From positions 25,146,476-25,210,475 of the forward strand of contig NC_044919.1 of NCBI RefSeq assembly GCF_003576645.1: a stretch of DNA of 64,000 nucleotides. Reading direction: 5' to 3'. Within the stretch, counting starts at the first letter, position 1. Each line of letters opens with the position of its first letter. This stretch comes from Ipomoea triloba. Taxonomy: Eukaryota > Streptophyta > Magnoliopsida > Solanales > Convolvulaceae. The notes under the pieces were generated by a model. It saw only the letters and a list, made by a program, of their open reading frames with translations, did not search any database and had not been told where the DNA came from. Shown here in pieces: positions 11,512 through 24,600 of this stretch. Both the position numbers and the translations under genes were made by a program.

Positions 11512-13506
11512 CGCAAATAGATAGATGGATGGTAGCAGAATAAGTAATGAAATAAAAATAGGGGTCGGAATGTGTATATATTGGTCTAATGCCAGAACAA
11601 AGGATTGATGATTATGACGCTTCACTTCGAGTTCAAAGACTGCAAACACCAATTCATTGTACTAACATTCCACTCTCGTGATTGAGTGTTAGGCCAAATT
11701 GGAACACGGGGTTGTCTTGCTCTCATGACGCTACCAACCCCCTTCAATAAGCTCAAGCAATCTTGATCTTCAATGTTCCCTACTCTCGTAAGTGAACATG
11801 AAGGTCGAATGTGGTCTAAGAGAAATTAACGGTTGAGAAACATGTTTAGGAGTATGCTAACCTGTGGACTCCTTGCTCGAGCGGTTGCCAAAATCTCATA
11901 CTAGACAAGTATTGACAAGGTTGTGCATAAACCCATCAACACAAGAATACAAAACATCTCATAAGAACAAGAACCCTAGGTTGGCTTTCAAACCCTTTTA
12001 TGCAATAGGCATCAAACACAATAAACACCACTATCCAACCCCTATACTAAACTACTCGCTCATAATAAATAGGTAAAACACAAGAACATTCATAAATAAC
12101 ATCATCCAACAATATATTAAGGAAATAAATAGAGAAATAATTCTTCAACAAAGTAAAGATTTACAAGATAAAAGAAATAAACACAAGAACAAAGTAATCT
12201 AAGCTAAGAATCACAACATATAACTTGATAACGCAAAAATAACAAGGAAACTAAAGAAAGAAATAAGCTAATATGGAAATATTTCCTACTACTATTGTCC
12301 ACTGGGGGCTACTCTCTACCAAAATAGAAAAAATATCTATTTATTGGTGAATTCTAGGGTTCGGCGCACTAGCAAGGCACAGGCACAGAGTGACCGTGCG
12401 GAAGGCAAGTCGTGCTGGTGGTTTATGCATGGGGGCGTACGAGTGTGCCACTGCCCATGCGTGGCTTTGCCTCCACACTACGAACTCCTTCTTCAATCCT
12501 TTTGCATGTTTTTCATGGATTTGTTTCAGTGTGCACTTTTCCATGCATTTTTGCTCCATTTTTATCAGTTTTTGCTTCTTTATCAATTTTCCTCTCATAA
12601 AAGTGTATTTGAATGCAATTGAGCATAAAACACATCTTTTAGTTCAAAAACCAAATAAACACTATGAAAAAGCATGAAAGAGGTTAAGAATGGGGTGAAG
12701 CATAGTATAAAATAAGAGTCATCACAGTACATAGTAAAATCCTCGGGTTTTAAGGAGAAAATTGGAGTAAAAAAGTTTCTCGAATCATTGTAAAAATATT
12801 TCTCTCTTTCACTTACATTACTTATATTTTATCCTACAACTAACTTCCATATCAATTTCACACAATCACTTTATTTAACAAAAACCTTAGATACAAAATC
12901 TTTTATTTGGGAATTTCAAGACTTCCACTTGTGAAGAAATTTAATTTCCTTAACTCGTTTTAAAAATTATTTAAAGTACATCCAACCTCCTAACCCCCAC
13001 CCCCAGACTTTAACTTGTCCGAGATCAATAAAATAATATTAAAATTTATTATTGAAAAGCACACAATGTAGAAACATTTAGCGAACAACTGGCACAAAAT
13101 AGTGTTTGAAAGCTTGCAAAATTCGCAAGCTTTCTTACAGATAAGTACTTTATTATCCATAATTTTACCCCTTTATTTAACTCATTTTGTACATGAATTG
13201 CTCTAAAACATGTATAAACTGAAGCTTTTATTTGTGCAATTATTGCTACTAGGTGCATGCACTCGCAATATGTAAAGAATTGAAGAGTTTGGAGCATTTT
13301 TAGGTGAATTCTTAGCAAAGAAACCTAGCAAAGAATGCCAAGAGCATGTGGAGTAGCTTGGAAGGAAGTTGCAAGGATGAACCGAAGCAAACAAGGAAGT
13401 TGGAGCGCTGGCAAGCGCACGGGCAACAACACTCATGGTATTTAATGGCGAGATTTCACTGTTAAGAATACACAGGGGATACATTGGAATCGAGTTATGT
13501 ATTCTG
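11512..13506. other. LTR-retrotransposon-like non-coding remnants
   Basis: No gene supported. Three overlapping plus-strand frames at 12344-12677 have no domain. Phrases such as GGCAAGCGCACGGGCAAC near 13410 and the lists of short AAC/AAG-rich words resemble the LTRs of gypsy-type plant elements. No complete LTR pair or target duplication was found. Confidence 0.35.
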
Positions 13507-15170
13507 TGTTAGGAACATACTGTAATAGGTTTTGATGATACCAAATGTAATGTTCAATCCCCTAAGTCTCGATAGATAAGAAATATATGTAAGTTCGACA
13601 AGTAAACTAAGAGCGAAAATACAACTGGGTAATTGAGCTCAACTCGGAAAATATTTAAGCTTAAGGTGAACTTGTTTGAACATCTTAGAAGTTTCATGTT
13701 GTAAGCTTATAGATAGATCAGAAGAAGGCACGAGACATCACTGGAGGAATAAGGGTCTGCGAGACATCAACTAAGTCTCGAGACATAAGCAGAGTTCGAG
13801 AGATGGAATCTCTCAAGACATCAATCTAGTTCGAGACATGGAAACGAGACATCAAGTAGTCGAGACATCAACATTGGTCTCGATGAACTGGTACTTCTCC
13901 AAAGGTCTGAATGGCAGTCAACATGCATGGATAAAGTAATCCAACTTTGGAGAAGAAAAATATCATGGAGATAAAATATTAAGGAGGTGCCGAAAGAACA
14001 TTATGGGAGCTTAAAACAACCGGAACTGGATGCCACGTCAAAAATCCACAATAAACGGATAGAAAGTGCACCAATCCAAGGTCGGTCTTATTCCCTAAAA
14101 CGAGGATCAATGGGAATATAAAAAGAGTAACTTTTGCCAAAAGCAGTAAGTGGAGCATGGACTCAAGATAGTGGAATATGGGATATTCACTACAAGACAA
14201 AAGGTTCAAGTTACAAGACTACCACTCCATGAAACATGCTAAAAATATGCAAGTCCCATGATCGGCATGGGAGACAGATTTCAAACGAAATAATTTTCCC
14301 TCCAACGGAATTATTCCTCAACTCTCATATATAAGGACGTGAAGACACAAGCCAAAAGGGATAATTGGATAAGAAAGAGGTTCGGAAAATTCAAGCTATC
14401 ATAAGAGGTGTCTAGTTCAAACGTTCAAAAGTGCAAGTGTTTAATCTGGAATATCATACTTGATATTCATAACAGCGAGAAAACACATCTTAGTGTTTTG
14501 AGAGAGTTACAAAGCTTAAACTACTACACATCTAGAAGGTGACCGAAGCTGCACTACAAGGAATATTATCCATCGAAAGCTTTTGGTCAGATTGGAGATT
14601 GTTACACTCAACCTGTGACAACCGGAACAACCTTGCTTTGGAGAAGGCAAGAAGAGGCGGAGTAACCTGGGAGCTGTCTTGTGAAGATCCTGAGGCTTGA
14701 GGCGGGCTTGGTGATCAAAGCTCAAGTGCTCGAGAGGTGGAGTAACAAGAAGCGGGGCGAAAAACCTGAGGCTTGAGGCGGGCTTCGTGATCAAAGCTCA
14801 AGCGCTCGATATTGTACTTAAAAGGGAAGTTTTAGTGCAATCCTTCTAGGGAGTTTCTAGAAGAAGAGTGGACGTATGCGAATTGGCCGAACCACTTAAA
14901 AATCTCTCTCGCATTTACTTTCTGTTTTTTACCTCTCGCTAACTATCTCTCGAACTGCATTGCATATAACCACACCTCTCGAACTAACTCAAACTCGTGC
15001 AAATTAAAAGGGGATAACTTTTCCACTGCGCATAAAACTTTGTCTTCATCTTGTGAGGTATCGGACCTAAACATCCTAAGTCCAATACACATGAGGTATC
15101 GGACCTAAACATCCTAAGTCCAATACACACGAGAGGTTGAAAAAGATTTGCAAAAATTTTATACAAGTCA
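13507..15170 (+). mobile_element. Probable solo LTR (copia-type), 1.66 kb
   Basis: It begins TGTTAGGAACATACTG and includes GATGATACCAAATG, a start typical of long copia LTRs. It ends ...ATACAAGTCA. The flanks are TTCTG (13502-13506) and CTCTG (15171-15175), a 5-bp duplication with one mismatch. There is no internal coding region and no second copy in the window. Inside are two small tandem duplications: a 57-65 bp unit rich in GAGGCTTGAGGCGGGC at about 14690-14810, and a 36-bp unit with GGTATCGGACCTAAAC at about 15054-15128. Confidence 0.55.
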
Positions 15171-15316
15171 CTCTGTCACAGGAAAAAAATTAAAAAAAAA
15201 AAAAAAAAACGGCGAAGATCTCTATTCTCTACGCGCAAGGTTATTGATTTCCTAGGTTAATCGGAGTAGTCGTTAACGCTCACTTGTCCAGTTACAGGAT
15301 CTGCAAGTATTCATCA

Positions 15317-17439
15317 ATGGCGGAATGGAGTGTGGTTTTGCCTATCCTGCTTACCGTCGTCCCTTTCTCTCTCCTCCTCCTTTTCCTCTTTCTCATTGTC
15401 CGTCCGCGCCCCGTCAGAATCCCAATCAAAAACCGCCATGTGTTCATCACCGGCGGCTCCAGTGGCATCGGCTTGGCTCTGGCTCACCAAGCCGCTTCGG
15501 AAGGCGCCAGGCAGGTATCCATCCTCGCTCGGAACACTAGCAAGCTCGAGGACGCCAAGCGGGAGATCCGGCTCGCCACCGGCCGCGAAGTCGTAGCTTT
15601 CAGCGCCGACGTGAGGGACTACGAAGCCGTGAAGAAGGCGGTGGAGGAAGCTGGGCCGATTGATGTTCTGATCTGCAACCATGGAGTGTTCATTCCGCAG
15701 GAATTGGATACGCAGGAGCTGGAGGAGGTTAAGTTCATGATTGATGTGAACTTGATCGGAACTTTCAATTTGATCAAAGCGGCGTTGCCGGGGATGAAGA
15801 ACCGTGCAGAGAGGGGACCCGGTTCAATTGCTATCATGTCTTCTCAAGCCGGTCAGGTATAGGCATCTACCTCTAGCTCCGATTTTGCTTTTTACTGACT
15901 ATGAAACTATGGTTTAGACAATTTCATTTGGGTTCACTCTTGAGTCAAAGCTGTTTTATGCACTCCAACTATAGCATATGAACTTAACTGATACGATGAG
16001 GGTAAATAACATGATTTTTGGTCTGCAACTGATTTGTATTTGGCGATTTTGGTAACAAAACTGACTTGGTCTCAATTCCAGCTTCCATAATGTCTAATTG
16101 TTAGATATTAATGTAGTCTAATTCGTATTAGTGCGATGATCTCCAGTTGATTTACTCTCAGTTGTGTTGTGTTGCCATTTTGTCCCTTGACTCAGAACCC
16201 TAAATGGTGTATTGGTTTTGACTTAGAACCTAAATGGTATATTGGTATTATTATGAGCAGAATGAGTACCATAACTTAAGGTGTATGTATATCCTGTATC
16301 CCATCTTTGTATAGACATAGCGGTTGATTACAGACAAACTCTAGTCATTCAGTTCAACCAAACTACATAATAAACATAGTCAACTTGCAACACATAATTA
16401 GGGCCCTAATATATAATATATATTATCTGGGAAAATCCAACACCAATAACATAGCAAGAGAATGTGAGACAATAGTAGGAACCTTTAGCATTCAACTGAA
16501 TGACCAATATTTCCATTCTGATTCATTATTGATTCTTATCATCTTTTGGTTTTCCTGTCTTCTGTGATTTATTTTTAAGTGGGTACAATTCTCTTCTGTG
16601 GATAGGTCGGGATTTATGGTTATTCAGCTTATTCAGCTAGCAAGTTTGGTCTCAGGGGTATGGCAGAGGCATTGCAGCAGGAGACTATTGGGGATGATAT
16701 TCATGTCTCACTTATATTCCCCCCAGATACTGAAACTCCTGGTTTTGCTGAAGGTCTGAAATCTAATCTCATTTCTACTTTATTTATGAGCTGCATGATT
16801 TATTCAGCAAATTATGTGTTCCTATATACCCACTTCTATCAGTTAGCAAGTCCAATGTTTTTGGGGGCATTCAGACATTGATAAACTCCAGTTGAGCACT
16901 GTAAAGCACGTTGTGTGGAAATGTACATGTGAATTTTTTACCTGTTGGGATGTTTCTTGAGTTTCCTGTTGACTTCTTGTGCATGCCAGCCCTAACGTTT
17001 ATTCAACTTGCTGAGTGCTTATACTGTCATCTTATCTAAATTGGTATCCTTAAGACAGACCATGCAGTCATTTTAATACTTGAAAGTTTCTTTCTGTACT
17101 TTTTTCGTGTCAAAACGACTTTTCTGTGATACTCTTCATCATCCCTCAGAGAACAAAAGGAGGCCAGAGCTTACCAGTATATTAGCGGCATCTTCTGGTG
17201 CAATGAAAGCTGAAGAAGTTGCCAAGAAATCTGTGGATGGGATCAAATCTGGAAGTTTTATAGTCCCCTGTAACTTTGAGGGATTCCTACTGTCCATAGC
17301 AACTGCTGGTCTTTCTCCTCAAAGATCATTCCTAATGGCATTTGTGGAGGTGATTGGTGCAGGGTTGTTGCGCATTGCAGCTTTATGCTTCCAGTGGAAT
17401 TGGTATCAATGCATTCAAAAATTTAACAGGAAAAGATAG
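15317..17439 (+). CDS. TSC10: 3-ketodihydrosphingosine reductase (KDSR/TSC10), three exons
   Basis: This short-chain dehydrogenase reduces 3-ketosphinganine to sphinganine with NADPH, the second step of sphingolipid synthesis, at the ER. Exons are 15317-15856, 16606-16753 and 17150-17439, with GT/AG at both introns and phases that join to 325 residues, close to the plant family length of about 327. Residues 5-28 form an N-terminal membrane segment. TGGSSGIG (45-52) is the cofactor loop, CNHG is the NAG-like motif, SSQAGQ ends exon 1 at the catalytic Ser region, and YSASK supplies Tyr189 and Lys193. PPDTETPGF follows, then ENKRRPELT and a hydrophobic C-terminal tail. The start is the ATG at 15317, because the upstream in-frame extension is uncharged by homology. 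No damage seen. The gene symbol follows the Arabidopsis name; paralogue A or B cannot be told. Confidence 0.95.
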
Positions 17440-17984
17440 TACACTGTAAGTCCTCCTTACACTAGCTACAAATACAATATTTTGATTTACCCAAAAAAAA
17501 AGAAAAAATACAATATTTTGCCTGCATTAATGTCTTATTGCATTTTCCTGTAAGGGTTTCAAATCTTTTCATGATTGATTCTATGCTTTGCCTATTATTT
17601 TCTTTTGTAGTTTTGCTGCTGCCCCTTGAGCTAACACTGCTTTATTGTGTTTTTATTAGGGGTTTACTTATTGGCACAATCACAATTAGCGTTACTTTCA
17701 TCCTTCTAAGTCAAGCAAAGTAAGTAAGCAAGGAAATGGGAGTTTGTTGCCAATTGTTCTTGCTAGTTAGAACATGACAGCTATAGAATTTGATGAACTA
17801 GGAGGCAATGGTGAGCTTAGTAGTATGCTGCAGCAGTGTATTTGACAATTTGTTCTGTTATCTGCTGTTACGGAGTATTTTTTTTAACCATTTAACCCTT
17901 TTTTCAATGCATAATAATAATCCAAAAGTGCGTTATCTTAGCTTGTGTACGTTTCCTCGATTTAGTTGAGTTTTTATTTCATAA
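17440..17984 (+). other. KDSR 3' flank and probable 3' UTR
   Basis: No second gene. A GT donor-like site at about 17446 and a TTATTAG acceptor-like site at about 17659 could remove a 3' UTR intron. The stretch ends at the Helitron terminus at 17985. No clear polyadenylation signal was chosen. Confidence 0.4.
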
Positions 17985-18641
17985 CTAGTATTTTCGCCCG
18001 TGCGTTGCACGGAATGAATTTTGTTATAATGTTTTAAGAATATTTAGATCGATATATAATTATATAAATTATAACATCAATATTATATAATGCAGATGAT
18101 GAAAATGGTTGGATCGATTATGTTTTCTAATGTTATCCTTCTTGCTTGAATTCAAGCAAATAATAGCTCAATTATCCATGTGATGCACAGATCAATATTT
18201 TAAATTATATATTTAGATAATAAAATTAAAGATATAATAATAAAAAAAATTCTAATATTGAACATGTACAATTATTTTATTATGTGATTAGTGTAAAAAT
18301 ATCACTCAATAAAATATTTGTTCTCTTGTAATATTGAATTGCTTGTATATATTGATTGTCACAATATTTTACCAAAAAAACATATTATAAAACATTATGT
18401 TATTAGATATAACACGTGATTTAAACATTTGAATTTAAATAAATCAAATGTGCCTAGAATATAAACATAATTATGCAAATTACACATATATAAAATATGT
18501 ATAGTCTGCATATATTGTATACATGTCATTTAATATAGATACATGTAAAAGATAATCATTGCTATTATTTTAGTCATCTAAGTAAATAAATAAATAAAAT
18601 ACAATAAATAAATGAATAAATAGAAAGTCCAATGAAATAAA

Positions 18642-18722
<81 letters not shown>
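18642..18722. repeat. (TA)n microsatellite, about 40 units
   Basis: An uninterrupted TA run inside the Helitron body. Shorter TA runs are at about 19504-19530 and 63398-63432. Length is likely variable between individuals and prone to sequencing error. Confidence 0.95.
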
Positions 18723-18726
<4 letters not shown>

Positions 18727-19224
18727 CAGCAATTCATTAAAATTGTTTTCGACAACAAAAAAAAAAAAATTATCTCAATCTTTTAACCCTAACACCCCGT
18801 ACAATCGAATCAATCGTACCCTAATTGTCTAAGCAGTACTTTAGACATTTATTTCATTGAGTAAACGAAAGTAAGAACCATTATGGGTAGAGTTTTAATT
18901 ATATGGTTGAAAAAAGTAAGAGATACAATGAAAAATGATGAATAATGGTAAGGTAAAAAAAAATCTTGAAATGAAATGATTTATATATTAGTCTCAAAAT
19001 CAATTAGATACAAATTATATTAGGAAAAATTATATATAAAAAAAGGCTGAAAAATTATAGTACATTAATGCTGAAAAAATTATTAAATTATTATTTAGTT
19101 ATAATTATAATAATATTATACTTTTATATATATTACTTAAATAATTACACGGAAGAAGGGAATGAAAATTACCATAATGATAACACTAATATAATTGCCT
19201 AATTTTTATTAAGTATTTGCACCT

Positions 19225-19368
19225 AAAAAAAAGATAACTATAATTTATTTTGTGCCAATAATATTATACTAAAAGATAACTATAATTTATTTTGTGCCAA
19301 TAATATTATACTTAAGTATAAATATAATTTATTTTGTGCCAATAATATTATACTTAAGTATAAAAATA
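19225..19368 (+). repeat. 43-bp tandem repeat, three copies
   Basis: Three copies share ATAATTTATTTTGTGCC and AATAATATTATAC, starting at about 19235, 19275 and 19320. It lies within the Helitron. Confidence 0.8.
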
Positions 19369-19498
19369 TGTATATAGATTATCATAAAATAATCATAAAA
19401 ATCACATGGGAGTAGGTGATGATAATTACCATAATAATTATTATGCAAATATTAACACATGTATAATTTATTTTGTACTAATATAAATAAATAAATAA

Positions 19499-19530
<32 letters not shown>

Positions 19531-20332
19531 TACTTTATAATGGCAAGTATAAAAAAATAATAATAATTAGTCAAAAGAAGGGAATGATAATCTATTTTTG
19601 TACTAATAATATTGTACCTTAAATATAATATAAGAATATTAGTTATTAAAATAAGAATAAGCTATTTTTGTATCTCAGCCAGAATTCGTAATTCGTGTAT
19701 ATTTTTTTTTTGAAAAAAATTTTCGTGTATATATAAATATTACCAATTTTTATTGCAAATTACAATAAATGATTGACATTCATAATTTGATTTAATTTTA
19801 CATGGCAATTGCCAATTACAATTATTAGATATTATTAGCATATATAATATAATATAATTGACATTCATAATTTTTGTGTCTCAACCAAAATATGAGTACA
19901 TTTAGGTAAATATTACCAAAAATTGTAACAATCAAAACTACATTCTTATCTCATTAATATTACTCTATCATAATAATTACCATAATCACTAATAACCTAT
20001 TATAATTAATATTATTAATATTTAGTATTATTAATATTGTTATTATTATTATTACCATATTACTAAAATATCCCTATGTTTGGGCGGAAAAATTCTGGAG
20101 GAGGATAATGCTTTTATATATAGTATAAATAGTATAGAAGTATAGATTGGATATTCCTATATGCCTTTTAGTATATACCTTAATCATGAAATCATGAAAT
20201 TTTGAATACATACCATTTTCTATGTTTTGTCTCTAATTTTTTTGTCACAAAAAGTGAAATCGTCCACTCCAAGAGCCTCCTACATTCTAGCCGAACAATT
20301 TGTGAAAGGAACCAACAAAGACTAAACTTTTA

Positions 20333-21305
20333 AGAGTTAATACTCAATATACTTCTCGACTATAGTGGTTTTACTCAATTTAGTCCTAAGTGACTTTTTG
20401 TACTCTATTTAGTCCTTGACTTTAATGGTTTTACCCACTTTAGTCCTCTATTAAGAATTCCGTTTGTTGGGTGTTAATAACAAGGTTAACATGGTAATTT
20501 CATTTCTCTTTTATTTTTTATCAAATTAATTATTAATTATATGTGTTAATTTCTCTCCCTCTTCTCCGTCTTCTATCTCGGTACAATTCGCCCCTCCCCC
20601 TCACTCTTCTTAGTCTTCTGCCGATACAATTCTCCCTCGCTTCCTCAAGCCCAATAAACACACAACAAACTCACCGAAAGCGAATACAAAGCAAACTCAC
20701 CAGAAGCAAACACACGGCAAAGCACTCCAACGATTGTTGAACTTGTTACCCATTGTTGGCACTGGGAGCAAACGCCGAACTAGAAGCAACACACCATGGG
20801 AGATTCAAGATGAAGAAGTGGATACAAATGCAAGCCAAAATACAGTATCCACAAAAAATCTTGTTAGTAGTTTTTTTTTAATGTGGATTTAATTCATTTC
20901 TTACTGGTTGTTAGATCAAATATGTTTTAATGTGGATTTAACTCAGGGGGGATTCAAATCTGTTTAAATTATGAAAGTGTTTGTGCATTGGATACAAATA
21001 TATTTTAAGGAAGTGTATTGTTTGTTTAGAAATTAGCTATTCGTCAATGTGTCTGCAATGCGTGTTTCTACGGCCTGAGGATGGAAGTGATGGAACTATA
21101 TCAACTATGCAGAAGAGGAAAAGAAATTAGGACATATAATTAATAATTAATTTGATAAAAAAATAAAATAGAAATGAAATTACCATGTTAACCTTGTTAT
21201 TAACACAGAATTCTTAACAGAGGACTAAAGCAGGTAAAACCATAGTCACTTAGGACTAAATTGAGTAAAACCACTATAGTCGAGGACAATATTAGGTATT
21301 AACTC
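20333..21305. mobile_element. Small MULE with long TIRs and perfect 9-bp TSD
   Basis: Inverted ends of 170-210 bp (20333-20544 and 21132-21305) start GAGTTAATAC and share CTCGACTATAGTGG, CTCAATTTAGTCC and GGTTAACATGGTAATTTC. The left copy has about 38 extra bases. The flanks carry a perfect 9-bp repeat AAACTTTTA (20324-20332 and 21306-21314). The interior of about 590 bp has no transposase. It holds a C/T-rich stretch and a 65-codon open frame (20543-20740) with no recognised domain, so a captured 5' UTR-like fragment is possible but unproven. Confidence 0.9.
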
Positions 21306-21620
21306 AAACTTTTACGAGTACATTTTAAGAGGTTATGCCAAGTTACCAATCGTAGTTAATACTCAAATTGCGAATGGAAATTACAACTTGGTAAAAAAAA
21401 AAAAACCCGATGATATTGCGACATTAAACTCAAAACACGAGGGAGGGCAAATAATAATTTGAAGAAATTATAAGCACACAACTTTAAAAATAAGATCTCA
21501 CCACCCACCCCTGATGTGGGGTCAGTAGCTAGCTACAGATACTACAGAATTTGTAACTCATTATTACACATCCATGATCTTGTGAGGCTTTCATAGTATA
21601 CATTCTTCAGGCATTGGTCC

Positions 21621-24600
21621 TCATGATAACTTCCTAGACATGTTCTTCAATCCAGATCCAACGCACTTAAGTAGAACAGTACCCGACGAGGGTTCTGGCT
21701 TCATGAGGAATTTAACACCCAAGAAATCTCTGATGTGCCTTAAAGTCTCTATTGCATAGGGTGAGAGTTTACCCACCTTAACTTTAGAGACATCTTGTGG
21801 ACACAAGGCACACAGAAGAAACAATAGAGCCTGTGAGCCAGCCAAAAAACACGTCGACTTATATTCTTGAGATGAGAGCACAAATATAAAACAAAAGGGG
21901 CACATGTGAGGGTAACCCCAAATCAAGATGGCAAGAGATTCACGCTTGTAACCACAAGGTCACGAGTTTGAATCCTTGCTCCCTTAGTTTAAACCGGTTG
22001 GCAAAAGTCACAAGACGGGGTGGTTTACTCACACTCGAAAGGGTTGTGGGGTGTCCCTCATCATCCAAAAAAAGGGGCACATGTCAAACTTAAAACCAAA
22101 GTAATTTGGCAAATAATATTTAGTGGCAGGCATTCATGTCCGACCACCATGCATGGCATTTGAGAAAGGCAATTGATTTGAATGCTTGATCTTACACTAT
22201 ACATGGAGTGTTGTACTATTTAGCAATTCAAATAGGGAAGAGAATATGTTAAATCTAGTGACATTCTGGACAGAGGTGTCATTGCTTAGAAAAACTCACA
22301 AAATACAACTTAAGTGGGATATCAACAGAATATTAGACGAATAATACAGGAGATGTCATTAGAGCAATACCTGGTGTGTTGAATCTACCACACCTCCCTG
22401 TTCAATCTCCCCAAGAAGTGCGGAAGCAATTTGCTCACCAACATCTGCAGGAGGGGTTAACTCGATGCTATCTTCATCCCCAATCTCAGCATCTTCTTCT
22501 TGTCTTGCATAAGAAACAACAGTGTCAGCTGAGATGAAGCAGCCAGAAGTAGTTTCTGCAACAAGAGAAATCCCATAGCCAGGTGACCTGCAATTAAGAT
22601 CAAATCTCTTTGATGAGATCAGAAAGGGTATTTCAAGCCAAAAATTGAGACCAAAGAAGGCATTAAGGGTGTGTTTGGTTCATGGGTTTAGACACAAAGA
22701 ATGAAAACAAAAGTCATACATACTGTTTGGTTGACAACTTTTAAAAGATTTGAATACCTCATTAATTAAAAAAAAAAAACCATTACCTAATTAAATTAAG
22801 TTATCATTCCCATTATTCAGTCTAATCCCCTCCTCACTTCATCGCCACCTCCTCATGCCTTGTGTTTTTAGCACAGTGCTTTGGATTTTTTCTGTGTTTT
22901 GGATGTCAGCAAATCAGGATCAATTTGCCTTGATTTTTTGCTTTAGTTTTAACCTTTATTTCAGTTATAGGTTTATCTATATCCAAATAACAATATTGGT
23001 AATGATTCCAATTCCAACCTACTACCAAACAGGCAAAAATACCTTTACCAAAACTCATTCCAATTATCAAGTATTTGATTCACATTCCGATTCCCAATTT
23101 TCGAACCAAACACCCCCTAAATCTTTCTAATTTTTAAAAGTTCAATATGTAGAGAAGTTAAACATACTTTCCAGCTTGTGCACCAGCTTTGTGGTCTGTA
23201 AATATATGGACATCAGCAAGTAGTGGATTCAAGATGCCACGAGCTGCATGTATCATGGTATTCTCAAACTGAGCAGACACTCTGGTAGAAAAGGAAACAC
23301 CTCTAATCCTCTTCACCAATCCAACGTCAGTCCAGCTGACTGCCTGAAAACAATATTTAAGAGGTAAGATAAATAGTGATTCTGTGTATGATCTTTCAAT
23401 GTCCTCAAAAACAGGAAAAAAAATGCAGTAAACGAACAAGACAGACTCACTCTTAAACTATCCTGGACAATGGGGACCGACAAAATTACTTCCCCACCGC
23501 CATTGGGAGCAACTCCCCTGCTCTCAATTTTCAAATCCAGTCCTTCTGAGGGAACTCCAAACTGCTTCAAAATAGGCAAGGTAGTTGATCTAAAGGTATC
23601 AACAGATGGGTCCTTAGGGTCATTAGTAATCCCTGAAACAGCAAAATTTCATTCAAATATCAAATTATAAATGAAGAAGAAAACTCAAATATGATGCTCA
23701 TTTAAAAAATGTAGATATTATAGCCAGATTGGTACCTGACAATAAGTTATGCAAAAAATAAAAATAAAACAATTCAAAAACATAAGCCTATTAATTACTG
23801 CTAGCAGAATCACAGTTTCTGAATCATCCACCAGGTATATATATCTTACTCTTTACAGTTAAGAACAATTACCTAAGAATCTTGTCATAGCATCCTAAAA
23901 ATTGCACCTAGAAGTTAATGGAATCCATCCATTAACCAAAACCAGGGAGTTTCCAATAATTATACAACCACTATACAAAGAAGAAATGATTGGTTGACAA
24001 AATGCATAGAACTCAGGCTGTTATGATTTAAGAAACTTCTAAATCCTTGTTGATCAACAACTTCCTCTCTAATCAAGGTCCAAAGACTTACAAGAATGAG
24101 TACTACAAGTACAGTTAAAAACTTAAGGAATTTATTACTGCAGGACATGCTAGAAAAATTCCCTGAACTACCAAATTCTGTAGGACTCCTAATTTAGAAT
24201 TTAGAGCATGCCAAGCTTATCTAGAAGAAACATGTGAAACTACAGCAAAATTCTTAATTTCTTATATTAATTTTTAACGTTGTTCTTCCCTGAGTGCCTA
24301 AAAGACTGCATCAGGAAATTTCTGTAACATCTCGAAACTAAGCAACTTAATATAAATTAAATGAATCCAACTCAAGACATAGCTAGACAAACATTACTAC
24401 TAGCCTTAAATGAGAGGACAAATAGAATTCTCTTTTTGATTGATTCTCACTTGAGAAGGCATATTCAGAACACTAGGCGATTGAAAACACTGAGGCAATA
24501 ATGCAATAGTCCTTCAATAATATGAGTGGTGGTAAATTTTAGATCAAAAATCACATCTTGTTAGCATGAATTGCACAAACTGAGCTGAAGAAGAACTACA

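Larger units (their letters stand above)
17985..20146 (-). mobile_element. Non-autonomous Helitron, both ends intact
   Basis: On the minus strand the 5' end is TCTATACTTCTATACTATT (from 20146). The 3' end is a hairpin, CCGTGC-AAC-GCACGG (18012-17998), followed ten bases later by CTAG (17988-17985). The host bases are A before TC (20147) and T after CTAG (17984), the A|T target of Helitrons, with no duplication. The 2,162-bp body encodes nothing. It holds a (TA)n tract and three 43-bp tandem copies. Confidence 0.9.

Noticed and set aside
12344..12677. Three overlapping plus-strand frames of 62-95 codons
   Set aside because: Different frames over the same LTR-like text; none has a domain.
15314..15682. 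122-codon minus-strand frame opposite KDSR exon 1
   Set aside because: Antisense shadow of a GC-rich coding exon.
18570..18758. 62-codon frame with a long alternating Ile-Tyr run
   Set aside because: Translation of the (TA)n microsatellite.
22855..23130. 91-codon plus-strand frame in RCL1 intron 4
   Set aside because: Falls inside the Tourist MITE and has no domain.
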